Origin: Lysobacter lycopersici
GTDB lineage: Bacteria; Pseudomonadota; Gammaproteobacteria; Xanthomonadales; Xanthomonadaceae
DNA: 64,000 bases
Direction of reading: 5' to 3'
Assembly (NCBI RefSeq): GCF_007556775.1
Contig: NZ_CP041742.1
Location: 2,060,001-2,124,000, forward strand
Positions 18,697-27,358 of this stretch are shown here, piece by piece. Numbering within the stretch: the stretch's first letter is position 1; each line of letters begins with the position of its first letter. The notes beneath the pieces are model-generated. The model searched no databases. It was not told the DNA's origin and saw only the letters and a program-made list of their open reading frames with translations. Both the position numbers and the translations under genes were made by a program.

Positions 18697-19075
18697 CGCA
18701 CGAGTCTAGCCGGCCACCGTTGGCAAGCTTTGGGACTTAGCCGGCGCTCCTCACCGCGCGCCGACGAAACCCGCGCAAGTCGGTGTCCGTGAAGGAATTT
18801 CGTCCTTATCCACACAAGTTGTGGATAAACCTGTGCAACGCGTTCGCCGGCAACGTCGAACAACGCTGGAAACCGCAGGGAAAGCGCGAATGGCGAAAAA
18901 ATCGCCACATCGGCCATTTCCTTTTGAATCAGGCACATAGGCGTGAAACATTGTCGACACATGGTTCTGCACCCGGTGTTTGGCGGCATGCATGACGGGT
19001 CGATGACGACTGTGCACAACCGGCCCTGCGGAATCCGTGGGTTACGGCTTTGTCAAGCCCCTGCCGGGCGGGGAT
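18697..19075. promoter_or_regulatory. 379-base gene-free region with two inverted DnaA boxes, upstream of priA
   Basis: No credible gene. TTATCCACA at 18806-18814 and its reverse complement TGTGGATAA at 18820-18828 are two perfect DnaA boxes, five bases apart in opposite orientation, about 110 bases upstream of the priA start. The rest (18840-19020) is relatively AT-rich for this genome and contains a relaxed candidate TGTGCACAA near 19012. The region probably holds the priA promoter and may be controlled by DnaA. Confidence 0.6.
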
Positions 19076-19396
19076 TTAACGCTCTTCGAACGGGTGCAGC
19101 ACCCGGCGACTGGCGCGGAAACGGCCGCCGAAACGCGCTTGCCCGTCGGCGCGCATGCGCGGGGCGTGGTCGCGCAGGTAGGTCGCGTAGGCGGCTTCGT
19201 TTTCGAGGCGGTATTGCACGCACAGGCCCGCGAATCCCGCCGGCGGCGCCGGATCCAGCACCTCGGACAGGGTCGCACCGAGGAAACCGGGCAGGGCGAG
19301 GATTTCGGCGACGTGCCCGCGCAGCCAGTCGCGGTACTCGGCGGCGACCGCGTCCTCGACCTCGAGGTTCACCTCGTACACCAGGCCGGCCGGCAT
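19076..19396 (-). CDS. DUF4286 family protein
   Basis: A 106-residue small protein resembling the DUF4286 family, a ferredoxin-like fold without assigned function. Seen: VYEVNLEVEDAVAAEYRDWL at the start, EILALPGFLGATLSEV, CVQYRLENEAAYATYLRDH in the middle, and RRVLHPFEER at the end. The ATG at 19396 lies two bases past the DUF3667 stop, so the two genes form an operon. Confidence 0.8.
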   Translation of the reverse strand: MPAGLVYEVNLEVEDAVAAEYRDWLRGHVAEILALPGFLGATLSEVLDPAPPAGFAGLCVQYRLENEAAYATYLRDHAPRMRADGQARFGGRFRASRRVLHPFEER

Positions 19397-19398
19397 GC

Positions 19399-20571
19399 TC
19401 ACATCCACACCAGGCTGAGCAGCGCGGTGAAGGCAATACCGATGCTGAGCAGGATGCAGTAACAGAAACCGAGCGCGCAGTACTTCACCAGGGTCATGAA
19501 CCAGCCCTGCCGGTACACGCGCTTCTGCATGATCAGCAGATACAGCGCCATCCATCCGAACAGCACGACTTCGAGCAGGCGCAACATGCCGTCGGCGAAG
19601 GTGTTCGGTGCGACCACGCGATCCAGCGCGATGACACCGAACACCAGCAGCAGGTCCAGGCACAGGAAGGCGTGGCTGTGCAGCGCGACGATCAGGTGTT
19701 CCATGTACAAGCGGCGCTTGAACACGTACGCGATTTTCAGCATCACCGCGAACAGCGGCAGCAGCAGGAACAGCGTGGACGGTACCGCGCCGAGCAAGGC
19801 GTCCTTGTAGCGCGAGGAATCGGTGCCCATGCGCGAGATGTTCTCGCGCGCGCGGCCGATCTGGGCGTTGAGCCAGTCGTTGGCGAATCCGGGCAGCCAG
19901 CCCACCTTCACCGGGTTGGTCTTCGGATCCCAGTTCCCGCCGTCGTCGAAGCTGAAGGTGGCCGGCGTCGGCGGGGGCGGCGGTTCGCCCTTCGCGGCGG
20001 CAGCCTGCAGGTCGCGGATGCGGTTGGCGGCGTCGGTGCGGATTTCGCCCTGGGCCGCGCGCAAGCCGACGGTCGCGCCCGGGCTCTTCCCGGCCTTGGT
20101 GATGGCTTCGTCCAGCTTGGCGATGGCTTCATCGCGGGTCTTCTCGACTTCGGCCACGGTCGTCGCGCGGCCGATGCGGCTGCCGTCGCCGTCGTCGTTG
20201 ATCTGGAAGGCGCCGTTGCCCGTCTGGATCACCAGCTGGGCGACGAAGAAGGTGATGATGCTGACGAAGAAGAACAGCCGCACCGGGCTGACGTAGCGCA
20301 CGCGGCGGCCAGCGAAGTATTCCAGCGACAGGAATCCGGGCTTGGCGAACAGCGGCCAGATCGTGTGCGGGAAACGCGCGTCGATGTTGAACACGCTGTC
20401 GAGGAAGTCGCCCATGATGCTGGTGAAGTGCCGCACCAGGCCCTTCACCGGCTGGCCGCACTGGTAGCAGTAGTCACCGAGCAAAGGCTTGCCGCAGTTC
20501 TCGCAGGCGCGGCCGCCCGGCACGGGTTCGGCAGCGGGTTCGACGGCGGTCGGGGTCGGGTCGTTGGCCAT
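19399..20571 (-). CDS. DUF3667 membrane protein with zinc-ribbon N-terminus
   Basis: A 390-residue inner-membrane protein of unknown role. The N-terminus has a four-Cys zinc ribbon (ACENCGKPLLGDYCYQCGQP), followed by the DUF3667 core (HTIWPLFAKPGFLSLEYFAGRRVRYVSPVRLFFFVSIITFF). Next comes a long soluble loop with a coiled-coil-like stretch (EVEKTRDEAIAKLDEAITKA), then about four C-terminal TM segments (LFLLLPLFAVMLKIAYVF; CLDLLLVFGVIAL; LLEVVLFGWMALYLLI; CALGFCYCILLSIGIAF). The ATG at 20571 gives the ribbon directly; the longer frame is non-homologous. Divergent from the MATE gene. Confidence 0.85.
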   Translation of the reverse strand: MANDPTPTAVEPAAEPVPGGRACENCGKPLLGDYCYQCGQPVKGLVRHFTSIMGDFLDSVFNIDARFPHTIWPLFAKPGFLSLEYFAGRRVRYVSPVRLFFFVSIITFFVAQLVIQTGNGAFQINDDGDGSRIGRATTVAEVEKTRDEAIAKLDEAITKAGKSPGATVGLRAAQGEIRTDAANRIRDLQAAAAKGEPPPPPTPATFSFDDGGNWDPKTNPVKVGWLPGFANDWLNAQIGRARENISRMGTDSSRYKDALLGAVPSTLFLLLPLFAVMLKIAYVFKRRLYMEHLIVALHSHAFLCLDLLLVFGVIALDRVVAPNTFADGMLRLLEVVLFGWMALYLLIMQKRVYRQGWFMTLVKYCALGFCYCILLSIGIAFTALLSLVWM

Positions 20572-20633
20572 GGCGCGGCTAAGATAACGCGGTGCCGCGC
20601 ATCGCGGCACGCCGGTTTCGTTTCGGATCCAGC

Positions 20634-22064
20634 ATGTCGAGTTCGCAAACCCACGTCGCGCGCGGTTTCGGCGCCGAACTGCGCACCAGCGCGCTGCTCG
20701 CGCTGCCGCTCTCGCTCGGGCATCTCTCGAGCGGGCTGATCGGCTTCGTCGACAGCGCAATCGCCGGCCATCACGGCACGCGCACGCTGGCTGCGGTCTC
20801 GATCGGCACCGCGCTGTTCTGGCTGCCGATGATGATACCGATGGGTACGCTGATGTCGCTGCCGCCGTCGGTATCGCAGATGGATGGCGGCGGTCGTCGT
20901 GGCGAAATCGCACCGCTGTTCCGGCAGGCGCTGTGGCTGGCGGTCGCGCTCGGCATCGTGCTATTCGCGCTGCTGTCGCTGGCGCCGATGGCGATGGCCG
21001 CGTTCGGCATCGCCGAAGACATCCGCCCCGGCGCATCGGCATTCCTGCACGGCATCCGCTGGGGCATTCCCGCGTTCACGCTGTACCTGTGCATGCGCTA
21101 CCTCAGCGACGGCCTGCACTGGAGCCTGCCGACGATGGTGTTCGGATTCGGCGGGCTGCTGGTGCTGCTGCCGTTCGGCTACGTGCTGACGTTCGGGAAA
21201 TTCGGTTTCCCCGAACTCGGCGCCGGCGGGCTCGGTGTCGCCTCGGCGCTGATGATGTGGGGGCAGGCGCTGGGCTTCGCGCTGTATCTGTCGAAATCGA
21301 AACGCTTCGCCGACCTCGGCCTGTTCGCGCGCTTCGAACGCCCGCATGCGCCGACGCTGAAGCAACTGCTCGCGACCGGCTTGCCGATCGGCGTGACCGT
21401 GGCGATGGAAGGCAGCCTGTTCATCGTCACCGCGCTGCTGATCGGCCGGCTCGGGCCGGTGTCGTCGGCGGCGCACCAGATCGCGATCAACGTCGCCAGC
21501 CTCGCCTTCATGATCCCGCTCGGCCTGGCCGAGGCGACGACGGTGCGCGTCGGCCATGCGCTCGGCCGTGTCCTTCGACAGGCTCAGGATGAGCGGGATA
21601 TGAGCGGAGTGCGCCGCGCCGCGTTCGCCGGCTATGCCTTGCTGCTGCTCACCCAGACCGTGTCGGCGACGATCATGGTCGGCGGACGCCACGCCATCGT
21701 CGGGCTCTACAGCGGCGATGCGGCGGTCGCGGCGCTGGCGGCGTCGCTGCTGCTGTACGCGGCGGCGTTCCAGTTCCCCGACGGCGTGCAGGTCGTGTCC
21801 GCGGGTTCGCTGCGCGGGCTCAAGGACACGCGCGTGCCGATGTTGCTGGCGGCGCTGGCGTACTGGGGCATCGGCATGCCGGTCGGCGCAACCCTGGGCT
21901 TCGGCCTGGGCGGGCTGACGCCGGTGCTGGGCCCGCGCGGCATGTGGATCGGGCTGATCGCCGGGCTGTCGGTCGCGGCGGTGCTGCTGTGCACGCGCTT
22001 CTTGCGCAGCAGCCGGCGCATCCCCATGTCCCCGCCCGAAGGCACCCTGACCTCAGGCGCATGA
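20634..22064 (+). CDS. MATE family multidrug efflux transporter
   Basis: A 476-residue NorM-type Na+ or H+ coupled drug exporter with about 12 TM segments. Seen: LALPLSLGHLSSGLIGFVDSAIAGHHG at TM1, TGLPIGVTVAMEGSLFIVTALLIG at TM7, and VGHALGR, the family pattern in the TM8 region. Directly after VGHALGR lies LRQAQDERD (about 313-321), the translation of a dispersed repeat, before GVRRAAFAGYALLL continues the family sequence. The ATG at 20634 is chosen because it starts MSSSQTHVARG, close to TM1. Confidence 0.92.
   Translation: MSSSQTHVARGFGAELRTSALLALPLSLGHLSSGLIGFVDSAIAGHHGTRTLAAVSIGTALFWLPMMIPMGTLMSLPPSVSQMDGGGRRGEIAPLFRQALWLAVALGIVLFALLSLAPMAMAAFGIAEDIRPGASAFLHGIRWGIPAFTLYLCMRYLSDGLHWSLPTMVFGFGGLLVLLPFGYVLTFGKFGFPELGAGGLGVASALMMWGQALGFALYLSKSKRFADLGLFARFERPHAPTLKQLLATGLPIGVTVAMEGSLFIVTALLIGRLGPVSSAAHQIAINVASLAFMIPLGLAEATTVRVGHALGRVLRQAQDERDMSGVRRAAFAGYALLLLTQTVSATIMVGGRHAIVGLYSGDAAVAALAASLLLYAAAFQFPDGVQVVSAGSLRGLKDTRVPMLLAALAYWGIGMPVGATLGFGLGGLTPVLGPRGMWIGLIAGLSVAAVLLCTRFLRSSRRIPMSPPEGTLTSGA
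21570..21594. repeat. CCTTCGACAGGCTCAGGA-type dispersed repeat, in frame inside the MATE gene
   Basis: GTCCTTCGACAGGCTCAGGA followed by TGAGC. The core is shared with the rhlB copy at 8543-8567. It is read as VLRQAQDER in a cytoplasmic or periplasmic loop and keeps the frame. Confidence 0.8.
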
Positions 22065-22133
22065 GTCGTCACGCGGCGGCGGTTAACCTTTGCCCATGAA
22101 CGATTCGCCCATGAAGGGCTGGAGCTGGAACAC

Positions 22134-24023
22134 ATGAACGACCCGCGCGGCCGCGGCCCCATCGCCCGCTTCTTCATTGGCCTGTGGGATGCGATGAACT
22201 TCACCCGGCGGCTGGTGTTCAACCTGCTGTTCTTCGGCCTGTTGCTGGTGGTGCTGATCGCGCTCGGTTCCGGCAACAAGGTGTCGCCGATGCTCGACCG
22301 CACCACGCTGGTGGTCGCGCCGGAAGGCAGGCTGGTCGAGCAGTACAGCACCGATCCGGCGAGCCGCGCGTTCGCGCGCGCGGTCGGCGACAAGTCCGGC
22401 GGGGAAGTGCAATTGCGCGACCTGCTGCGCGCGCTGGACGCGGCGAAGGACGACAAGCGCATCGAACGCGTGTTGCTGCGCACCGACCGCATGTCCTTCT
22501 CCGGCTACGCCTCGGTGCGCGAGGTCGCGGCGGCGATCGCGCGCCTGCGCGCTTCGGGCAAGCAGGTGGTCGCGTTCGGCGAGAACTTCGACCAGAGCCA
22601 GTACCTGCTCGCGGCGGAGGCGAACGAGGTCTACCTCGACCCGATGGGCGGGATCCTGCTGGAAGGCCTGAGCCGTTACCACCAGTTCTATCGCGAAGGG
22701 CTGCAGGACAAGCTCGGCGTGGACGTGCACGTGTTCAAGGTCGGCGAGTACAAGTCCGCGGTCGAGCCCTACATCCTCGATGCCGCCTCGCCCGAAGCGA
22801 AGGAAGCCGACCTGTTCTGGATGAACGACGTGTGGCAGCGCTACCTCGCCGATGTCGGCAAGGCGCGCAAGATCGCGCCCGCGCAACTCGCCGCCGACAT
22901 CGACGCGCTGCCGCAAGGCATCGAGGCCGAGCAGGGCGACCTCGGCGAATACGCGAAGTCGCACCACCTCGTCGACGGATTGAAGACGCAGGAACAGGTC
23001 GAGGACCTGATGGCCGAACGCGGCGTCGCTGACAGCGATGCCGATGGCGGCTTCCGCAACATCGACCTCGACGATTACCTGCGCCGCGTCGACGAAACGC
23101 TGTCGCCGGTGGACGAGCGCCCGCAGGTCGCGGTGGTCGTGGCCGAGGGCGAGATCAGCGGCGGCAACCAGCCGCCCGGGCGCATCGGCGGCGAATCGAC
23201 CGCCGAACTGCTGCGCGCCGCGCGCGACGACGACAAGGTCAAGGCGGTGGTGCTGCGCGTGGATTCGCCCGGCGGCGAGGTGTTCGCCTCCGAGCAGATC
23301 CGGCGCGAAGTCGTCGGCCTGAAGGACGCCGGTAAGCCGGTGGTGGTGTCGATGGGCGACCTCGCCGCGTCTGGCGGTTACTGGATCAGCATGGACGCCG
23401 ATCGCATCTACGCCGATCCGTCGACGATCACCGGTTCCATCGGCATCTTCGGCATGATCCCGACCATCCCGCGCACGCTGGAGAAGATCGGCGTCCACAC
23501 CGACGGCGTCGGCACCACGAAGTTCGCCGGCGCGTTCGACATCACCCGCCCGCTCGATCCCGCGGTCGGGCAGGTGATCCAGAGCGTGATCGACAAGGGC
23601 TACCGCGATTTCACCGGCCGCGTCGCGCAGGCGCGGCACAAGCCGGTCGCCGACATCGATGCGGTCGGTCGCGGTCGTGTGTGGAGCGGCGCGCAGGGCA
23701 AGGAACGCGGCCTGGTCGACGAGTTCGGCGGCCTCGAGGATGCGATCGCCGACGCGGCGCAGCGCGCCAAGCTCGGCAAGCAGGATGCCTACCGCGTGAA
23801 CTACATCGAAAAACAGGCGACGCCGTTCGACCAGCTGTTCGGGCGCTTCATGCAGGGTCGTGCCGCCGCAGCGCTGTTCGCGCATTCGGATGCGGCGCGC
23901 GCGCTGTTCGCCGACCTGCTGCCGGCGCGCGCCAACGACGAACTGCGCTTCGTCCGGGATGCGATGGCGCCCGGCCCGGGGCTGCCGGTGAAGGCGTTGG
24001 CGTATTGCTTCTGCGGGATATAG
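22134..24023 (+). CDS. sppA: Signal peptide peptidase SppA, 67-kDa type
   Basis: Inner-membrane serine protease that degrades cleaved signal peptides in the periplasm. 629 residues, the double-domain type. The N-terminal TM is [19 protein letters not shown] (about 26-44). The catalytic Lys207 is in [12 protein letters not shown] and the nucleophile Ser413 in [13 protein letters not shown], spaced as in E. coli SppA (Lys209/Ser409). [13 protein letters not shown] and [15 protein letters not shown] flank the active site. The ATG at 22134 follows a GGAG. Confidence 0.96.
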   Translation: MNDPRGRGPIARFFIGLWDAMNFTRRLVFNLLFFGLLLVVLIALGSGNKVSPMLDRTTLVVAPEGRLVEQYSTDPASRAFARAVGDKSGGEVQLRDLLRALDAAKDDKRIERVLLRTDRMSFSGYASVREVAAAIARLRASGKQVVAFGENFDQSQYLLAAEANEVYLDPMGGILLEGLSRYHQFYREGLQDKLGVDVHVFKVGEYKSAVEPYILDAASPEAKEADLFWMNDVWQRYLADVGKARKIAPAQLAADIDALPQGIEAEQGDLGEYAKSHHLVDGLKTQEQVEDLMAERGVADSDADGGFRNIDLDDYLRRVDETLSPVDERPQVAVVVAEGEISGGNQPPGRIGGESTAELLRAARDDDKVKAVVLRVDSPGGEVFASEQIRREVVGLKDAGKPVVVSMGDLAASGGYWISMDADRIYADPSTITGSIGIFGMIPTIPRTLEKIGVHTDGVGTTKFAGAFDITRPLDPAVGQVIQSVIDKGYRDFTGRVAQARHKPVADIDAVGRGRVWSGAQGKERGLVDEFGGLEDAIADAAQRAKLGKQDAYRVNYIEKQATPFDQLFGRFMQGRAAAALFAHSDAARALFADLLPARANDELRFVRDAMAPGPGLPVKALAYCFCGI

Positions 24024-24030
24024 TCGCTTT

Positions 24031-24212
24031 TCCCTCTCCCTTCATGGGGTGAGCAGGGGTTTCGAGTAGCGAAGCTACGAGCCTGTGAACGCCTGTCGGC
24101 TTACAAGCCGACAGGCTGGGGTGTGGTGGCGCGTAGCGCCGGGAGAGGGCGGCGTTGCGGAAACCCCTCTCCTGCCCCTGCGGGGCATCCTCTCCCTCAA
24201 GGGGAGAGGAAA
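24031..24212. repeat. Composite palindromic repeat between sppA and a small lipoprotein gene
   Basis: CCCTCTCC-type elements at both ends (24031-24060 and about 24120-24212, with the block GTGGCGCGTAGCGCCGGGAGAGGG) enclose a separate perfect hairpin: GCCTGTCGGCTT (24091-24102), AC, AAGCCGACAGGC (24105-24116). A smaller palindrome GTAGCGAAGCTAC precedes it. It may also act as the sppA terminator. No gene is present here. Confidence 0.8.
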
Positions 24213-24222
24213 TAGCAAATCA

Positions 24223-24456
24223 TCAGCCGCCTTGGTCTTCGATCTGGTCGCGCTGCTCGTCCGCGGCCTTGAGCGTGGTGTCCTCCACGCCCTGCGCCTT
24301 CTGGATCGGCTTCTGCATCGCATCGCGCAACTGCGTATCGCGCGCGTGTTGCGCCGCGGCCTGCGGGTCCGGCGGCTGGTCGGTCGGCGGCGGCGTGGGC
24401 GCGCTGCAGGCGGCGGCGAGGGCGAGGAACAGGAACGACGCGTGGCGCAGTTTCAT
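24223..24456 (-). CDS. Small lipoprotein of unknown function
   Basis: A 77-residue protein with a lipoprotein signal ([17 protein letters not shown], lipobox LAAAC with Cys17). A Pro-rich spacer ([12 protein letters not shown]) is followed by a highly charged helical tail ([30 protein letters not shown]). Probably anchored in a membrane facing the periplasm. The ATG at 24456 is the only start giving the lipobox. Divergent from the SDR gene. Confidence 0.7.
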   Translation of the reverse strand: MKLRHASFLFLALAAACSAPTPPPTDQPPDPQAAAQHARDTQLRDAMQKPIQKAQGVEDTTLKAADEQRDQIEDQGG

Positions 24457-24521
24457 GGCGCGGACCCCGGCGTGGATGCGGCGCTATCCTAACGCCGCGA
24501 CGGCGAAGCGAGGCAAGCGCG

Positions 24522-25298
24522 ATGGATCCGACACGTTGGCGGCTGGACGGGCAATTGGCGCTGGTCACCGGCGGCAGCGCCGGGATTGGCCTGGCGATCG
24601 CGCGCGAACTACTCGGCTTCGGCGCCGAGGTCACGATCGTCGGTCGCGATGCGGAAGCACTGGAACGCGCGCGCGCCGAGCTGCAGGACGATTTCCCCGA
24701 TGCGCGCCTGCACGCGCTGGCCGCGGACGTGGCCGACGAGGAGGAGCGGCGCGAGATCCTCGACTGGGTCGAGGACCGCGGCATCGGTCTCAATATCCTG
24801 GTCAACAACGCCGGCGGCAATCTCACCAAGCCCACGACCGACTATTCGGAAGACGAATGGCGCGCGCTGTTCGAACTCAACCTGTTCAGCGCGTTCGAAC
24901 TGTGCCGCTATGCGTATCCGCTGCTTGCGCAGCACGCGAGCTCGTCCATCGTCAACGTCGGCAGCGTGTCCGGCGTCACCCACGTGCGCAGTGGCGCGCC
25001 CTACGGCATGACCAAGGCCGCCTTGCAACAGCTGACGCGCAACCTCGCAGTGGAATGGGCCGAGGACGGCATCCGCGTGAATTCGGTCGCGCCGTGGTAC
25101 ATCCGCACGCGGCGCACGTCCGGCAAGCTCGCCGATCCGGATTACCTCGACGAGGTGTTGCTGCGCACGCCGCTGGGGCGCATCGGCGAGCCGGAGGAAG
25201 TCGCGGCGGCGGTGGCGTTCCTGTGCCTGCCGGCGGCGAGCTACATCACCGGCGAATGCATTGCGGTGGATGGCGGGTTTTTGCGGTATGGGTTTTGA
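24522..25298 (+). CDS. Short-chain dehydrogenase/reductase (tropinone reductase-like)
   Basis: A 258-residue NAD(P)-dependent oxidoreductase of the classical SDR superfamily. Cofactor motif TGGSAGIG near residue 17, NNAG in [18 protein letters not shown], catalytic Ser in [13 protein letters not shown], Tyr and Lys in YGMTKAA, then [13 protein letters not shown] and the C-terminal [13 protein letters not shown]. The order resembles plant tropinone reductases and bacterial relatives; the substrate is unknown. Its TGA shares bases with the next ATG. Confidence 0.9.
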   Translation: MDPTRWRLDGQLALVTGGSAGIGLAIARELLGFGAEVTIVGRDAEALERARAELQDDFPDARLHALAADVADEEERREILDWVEDRGIGLNILVNNAGGNLTKPTTDYSEDEWRALFELNLFSAFELCRYAYPLLAQHASSSIVNVGSVSGVTHVRSGAPYGMTKAALQQLTRNLAVEWAEDGIRVNSVAPWYIRTRRTSGKLADPDYLDEVLLRTPLGRIGEPEEVAAAVAFLCLPAASYITGECIAVDGGFLRYGF

Positions 25299-25801
25299 TG
25301 GTCAGCGTGATGAAATTGTTGCTTGCGTCGATCGCGGCGTTGGTGGTCCAGCCCCTCGTATTCCTGATGTGGATGGGGCTGCCATATGTGTTTACTTCCG
25401 AAAATTTCCCGTGGAATGAATTTCCAAGTATGGCGCGGGTGGTAACGATCTTTGCGTTGCCTTTTTTGTTGATTCTCGGGATTCCGGTTTTCCTGGTTCT
25501 GCGGAGAAAAAATTGGCTTTCAGCCCTTCGCATCGGGTTCGCGGGATTCCTTATTGGAATTCCGTTTCCGCTCATCGTCGGATGGCCGAGATATAGCCCC
25601 GGCTTCTCGTCCGGCGGCTACTTCTATGGACCGAACCGCGATTTCGTGGTCGATGGAGTCACTACCATTTATGGCTGGCTCGCGTATGTGCAGTCGGTCG
25701 TGATCTATGGGTTGCACGGCATTGCCGGCGCGCTTGCGTTCTATTTCACTTGGAAATGGCTGCAATTTTCAGAGACTGGATCGTTCGGTTCAGAGCCATA
25801 G
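25298..25801 (+). CDS. Small integral membrane protein of unknown function, AT-richer than neighbours
   Basis: A 167-residue hydrophobic protein with about four TM segments (LLLASIAALVVQPLVFLMWM; VVTIFALPFLLILGIPVFLV; LRIGFAGFLIGIPFPLIVG; VQSVVIYGLHGIAGALAFYF) and a loop rich in Tyr/Gly/Pro. I do not recognise the family. The ATG at 25298 overlaps the SDR stop (TGATG); MKLLL at 25310 is an alternative start. Codons with A or T in third position are visibly more frequent than in flanking genes, which suggests relaxed selection or acquisition. Confidence 0.65.
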   Translation: MVSVMKLLLASIAALVVQPLVFLMWMGLPYVFTSENFPWNEFPSMARVVTIFALPFLLILGIPVFLVLRRKNWLSALRIGFAGFLIGIPFPLIVGWPRYSPGFSSGGYFYGPNRDFVVDGVTTIYGWLAYVQSVVIYGLHGIAGALAFYFTWKWLQFSETGSFGSEP

Positions 25802-25844
25802 AGCGGATTTCGAGCCGCGACAATCCTGTTTGCGAAACGGCTTT

Positions 25845-25945
25845 TGTGGGAGCGGCTTACAGCCGCGACAGGTCTGCGACGAAAAGCAATCGTGGTTCGC
25901 CCTCTCCCGCCCTTCGGGCACCCTCTCCCTCAAGGGGAGAGGGAA
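25845..25945. repeat. Two dispersed repeats side by side (GTGGGAGCGGC-type and CCCTCTCC-type)
   Basis: GTGGGAGCGGCTTACAGCCGCGAC (25846 onward, internal palindrome GCGGCTTACAGCCGC) is followed at 25900-25945 by CCTCTCCC-GCCCTTCGGGC and CCCTCTCCCTC-AAG-GGGAGAGGG. The 154-base interval between convergent genes holds nothing else. Confidence 0.8.
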
Positions 25946-25955
25946 AGCATCGCGC

Positions 25956-26600
25956 TCAAGCGCCGCAGGTACTCTCGGTCACGATGCGTTGCACGCGCTC
26001 GTAATCGGCTTCGTTCTTGTCCTTGTCCTCGGCCTTTCCGAACATCAGCGTCGCGCGGGCTTCGCGTTCGCGGCGCTTCCACGCATCGCAGGCGGCGCCG
26101 TCGGGCACGCGCTGGCAGGTATCGGTCGTCTTCTGGCAGGCGGCGCCGACACCGGGCGCGGAGCCATCGCCGATGCCGGTGACTTCCAGCGGTACGCAGC
26201 GTTCGGAAGGCGTGCCGTCGTCGCTGAGGTAATGGTCGTTGTCGAACGTCGTGCATTCGAACAAGGGCGGTGGCGGCAGGCGTTCGCCATCGGGTTGCGC
26301 ACGCGCGCTGGCGGGATCGGGCGCAGGCGCGGGCGGTTCCGGCGCGGGCGGTGGCGCCGGTTCGACCGGATCGGGAGCAACGGCCGGGGTGTCGACGAAT
26401 GCCGGTGTCGTCGTGGAAGGCGATGGCGTGTCGAGCACGCGGCGCGTCTGCTTGCTGCCTTTCGGGCAGGGAATGTCGTTCTGGATGGAGACCGCGCCGC
26501 TGGCGTCGGTGCAGCGATAGATCACCACTTCGGCGCGTGCCGGCGCTGCGTCCGCGATGATCAGCAACGACGCGCAGGCGAGGGCGAATGCGCTTCGCAT
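25956..26600 (-). CDS. Secreted DUF4124 domain protein
   Basis: A 214-residue exported protein. Signal peptide MRSAFALACASLLIIADAAPARA, then the DUF4124 domain (VVIYRCTDASGAVSIQNDIPCPKGSKQ, with its two Cys), then a long Pro/Ala linker (PDPVEPAPPPAPEPPAPAPDP), then a Cys-containing C-terminal part (FECTTFDNDHYLSDDGTPSERC; ACQKTTDTCQRVPDGAACD) likely held by disulfides. DUF4124 proteins are periplasmic and of unknown function. It overlaps the upstream paralogue by one base and probably follows it in an operon. Confidence 0.8.
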   Translation of the reverse strand: MRSAFALACASLLIIADAAPARAEVVIYRCTDASGAVSIQNDIPCPKGSKQTRRVLDTPSPSTTTPAFVDTPAVAPDPVEPAPPPAPEPPAPAPDPASARAQPDGERLPPPPLFECTTFDNDHYLSDDGTPSERCVPLEVTGIGDGSAPGVGAACQKTTDTCQRVPDGAACDAWKRREREARATLMFGKAEDKDKNEADYERVQRIVTESTCGA

Positions 26601-27295
26601 CAATGCCCGCCGCAATCGTTGTCGAGGCGCGCGTCGATGCCGCGCTGCTCGCGGTTCAACTGTTCGCGTTCGGTCGGTTGCGCGTTGAAGAAGCGGTTGC
26701 CGATTTCCTCGCGCCGGTCGCGCAGGCGCGCGCAGGTTTCCGATGGCGGCAGCATGTGGCATTCGTCGCGCACCCAGGTGCCGCCGCCGTAGCCGGCGAT
26801 GGTCGGCACCGGGCCGTGGACGTAGCCGCCGCCATCGACGTTCACGTCCACGGTGCCATCGCCATGGCGGACGATGCGGGTGCCGCCCGGGCGGTAATAA
26901 CCGTCGCTGACGGCGGGATAGCCCAGCGTCCACAACGGAACCCAGCGCGGATTCCCTTCCGGCGAATCGCTGGTGTAGGTATTGCCGTCGGGCATGCGGC
27001 ATTCGTACATGGGCTGCGGCGGCGCGAGCACGATGGTGCGCGTCGGCGGCGGCGCGGGTTGCTGTCGTGGTTCGGGCGCCGTGTCCACGACGCGGTTCGG
27101 CGCGTCCTTGGGCCGCACCATGCTGCGCGTTTCCTGTTGCTGGCCCTTGGCGCAGGGCGTATCGCGCAGGGTGGTGTTGCCGCGCGCGTCGGTGCAGCGG
27201 TAGATCGTCACCTCGTCGGCCTGCGCGCGTGGCGCATGCAGCGCGGCCACGGCGAACGCGGCGGACAGGCAGGCGATGGGGAAACCGCGATCCAT
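26600..27295 (-). CDS. Secreted DUF4124 domain protein, paralogue of the neighbour
   Basis: A 231-residue exported protein with the same architecture as the gene it overlaps: signal peptide MDRGFPIACLSAAFAVAALHA, DUF4124 domain (VTIYRCTDARGNTTLRDTPCAKGQQQ), Pro-rich linker, then YECRMPDGNTYTSDSPEGNPRWVPLW and ARLRDRREEIGNRFFNAQ near the end. The tandem arrangement and shared domain order point to local duplication. Function unknown. Confidence 0.8.
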   Translation of the reverse strand: MDRGFPIACLSAAFAVAALHAPRAQADEVTIYRCTDARGNTTLRDTPCAKGQQQETRSMVRPKDAPNRVVDTAPEPRQQPAPPPTRTIVLAPPQPMYECRMPDGNTYTSDSPEGNPRWVPLWTLGYPAVSDGYYRPGGTRIVRHGDGTVDVNVDGGGYVHGPVPTIAGYGGGTWVRDECHMLPPSETCARLRDRREEIGNRFFNAQPTEREQLNREQRGIDARLDNDCGGH

Positions 27296-27358
27296 GCGCG
27301 CATCTTGCGCGCGCCGGCGGCGAAGGCAAGCGCCGGGCGTCGAACGTTCGCTACGGAT

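Noticed and set aside
16408-18792. A nearly 800-codon open frame on the plus strand opposite priA
   Set aside because: Shadow of priA; composition is typical of antisense frames and the priA strand has all helicase motifs.
18806-18828. Chromosomal origin of replication
   Set aside because: Only two perfect DnaA boxes, no clear AT-rich unwinding region with a box cluster, and none of the usual oriC neighbours.
24031-24212. CRISPR array
   Set aside because: Repeats are palindromic blocks of differing length with no regular spacers and no cas genes; they match dispersed elements elsewhere in the window.
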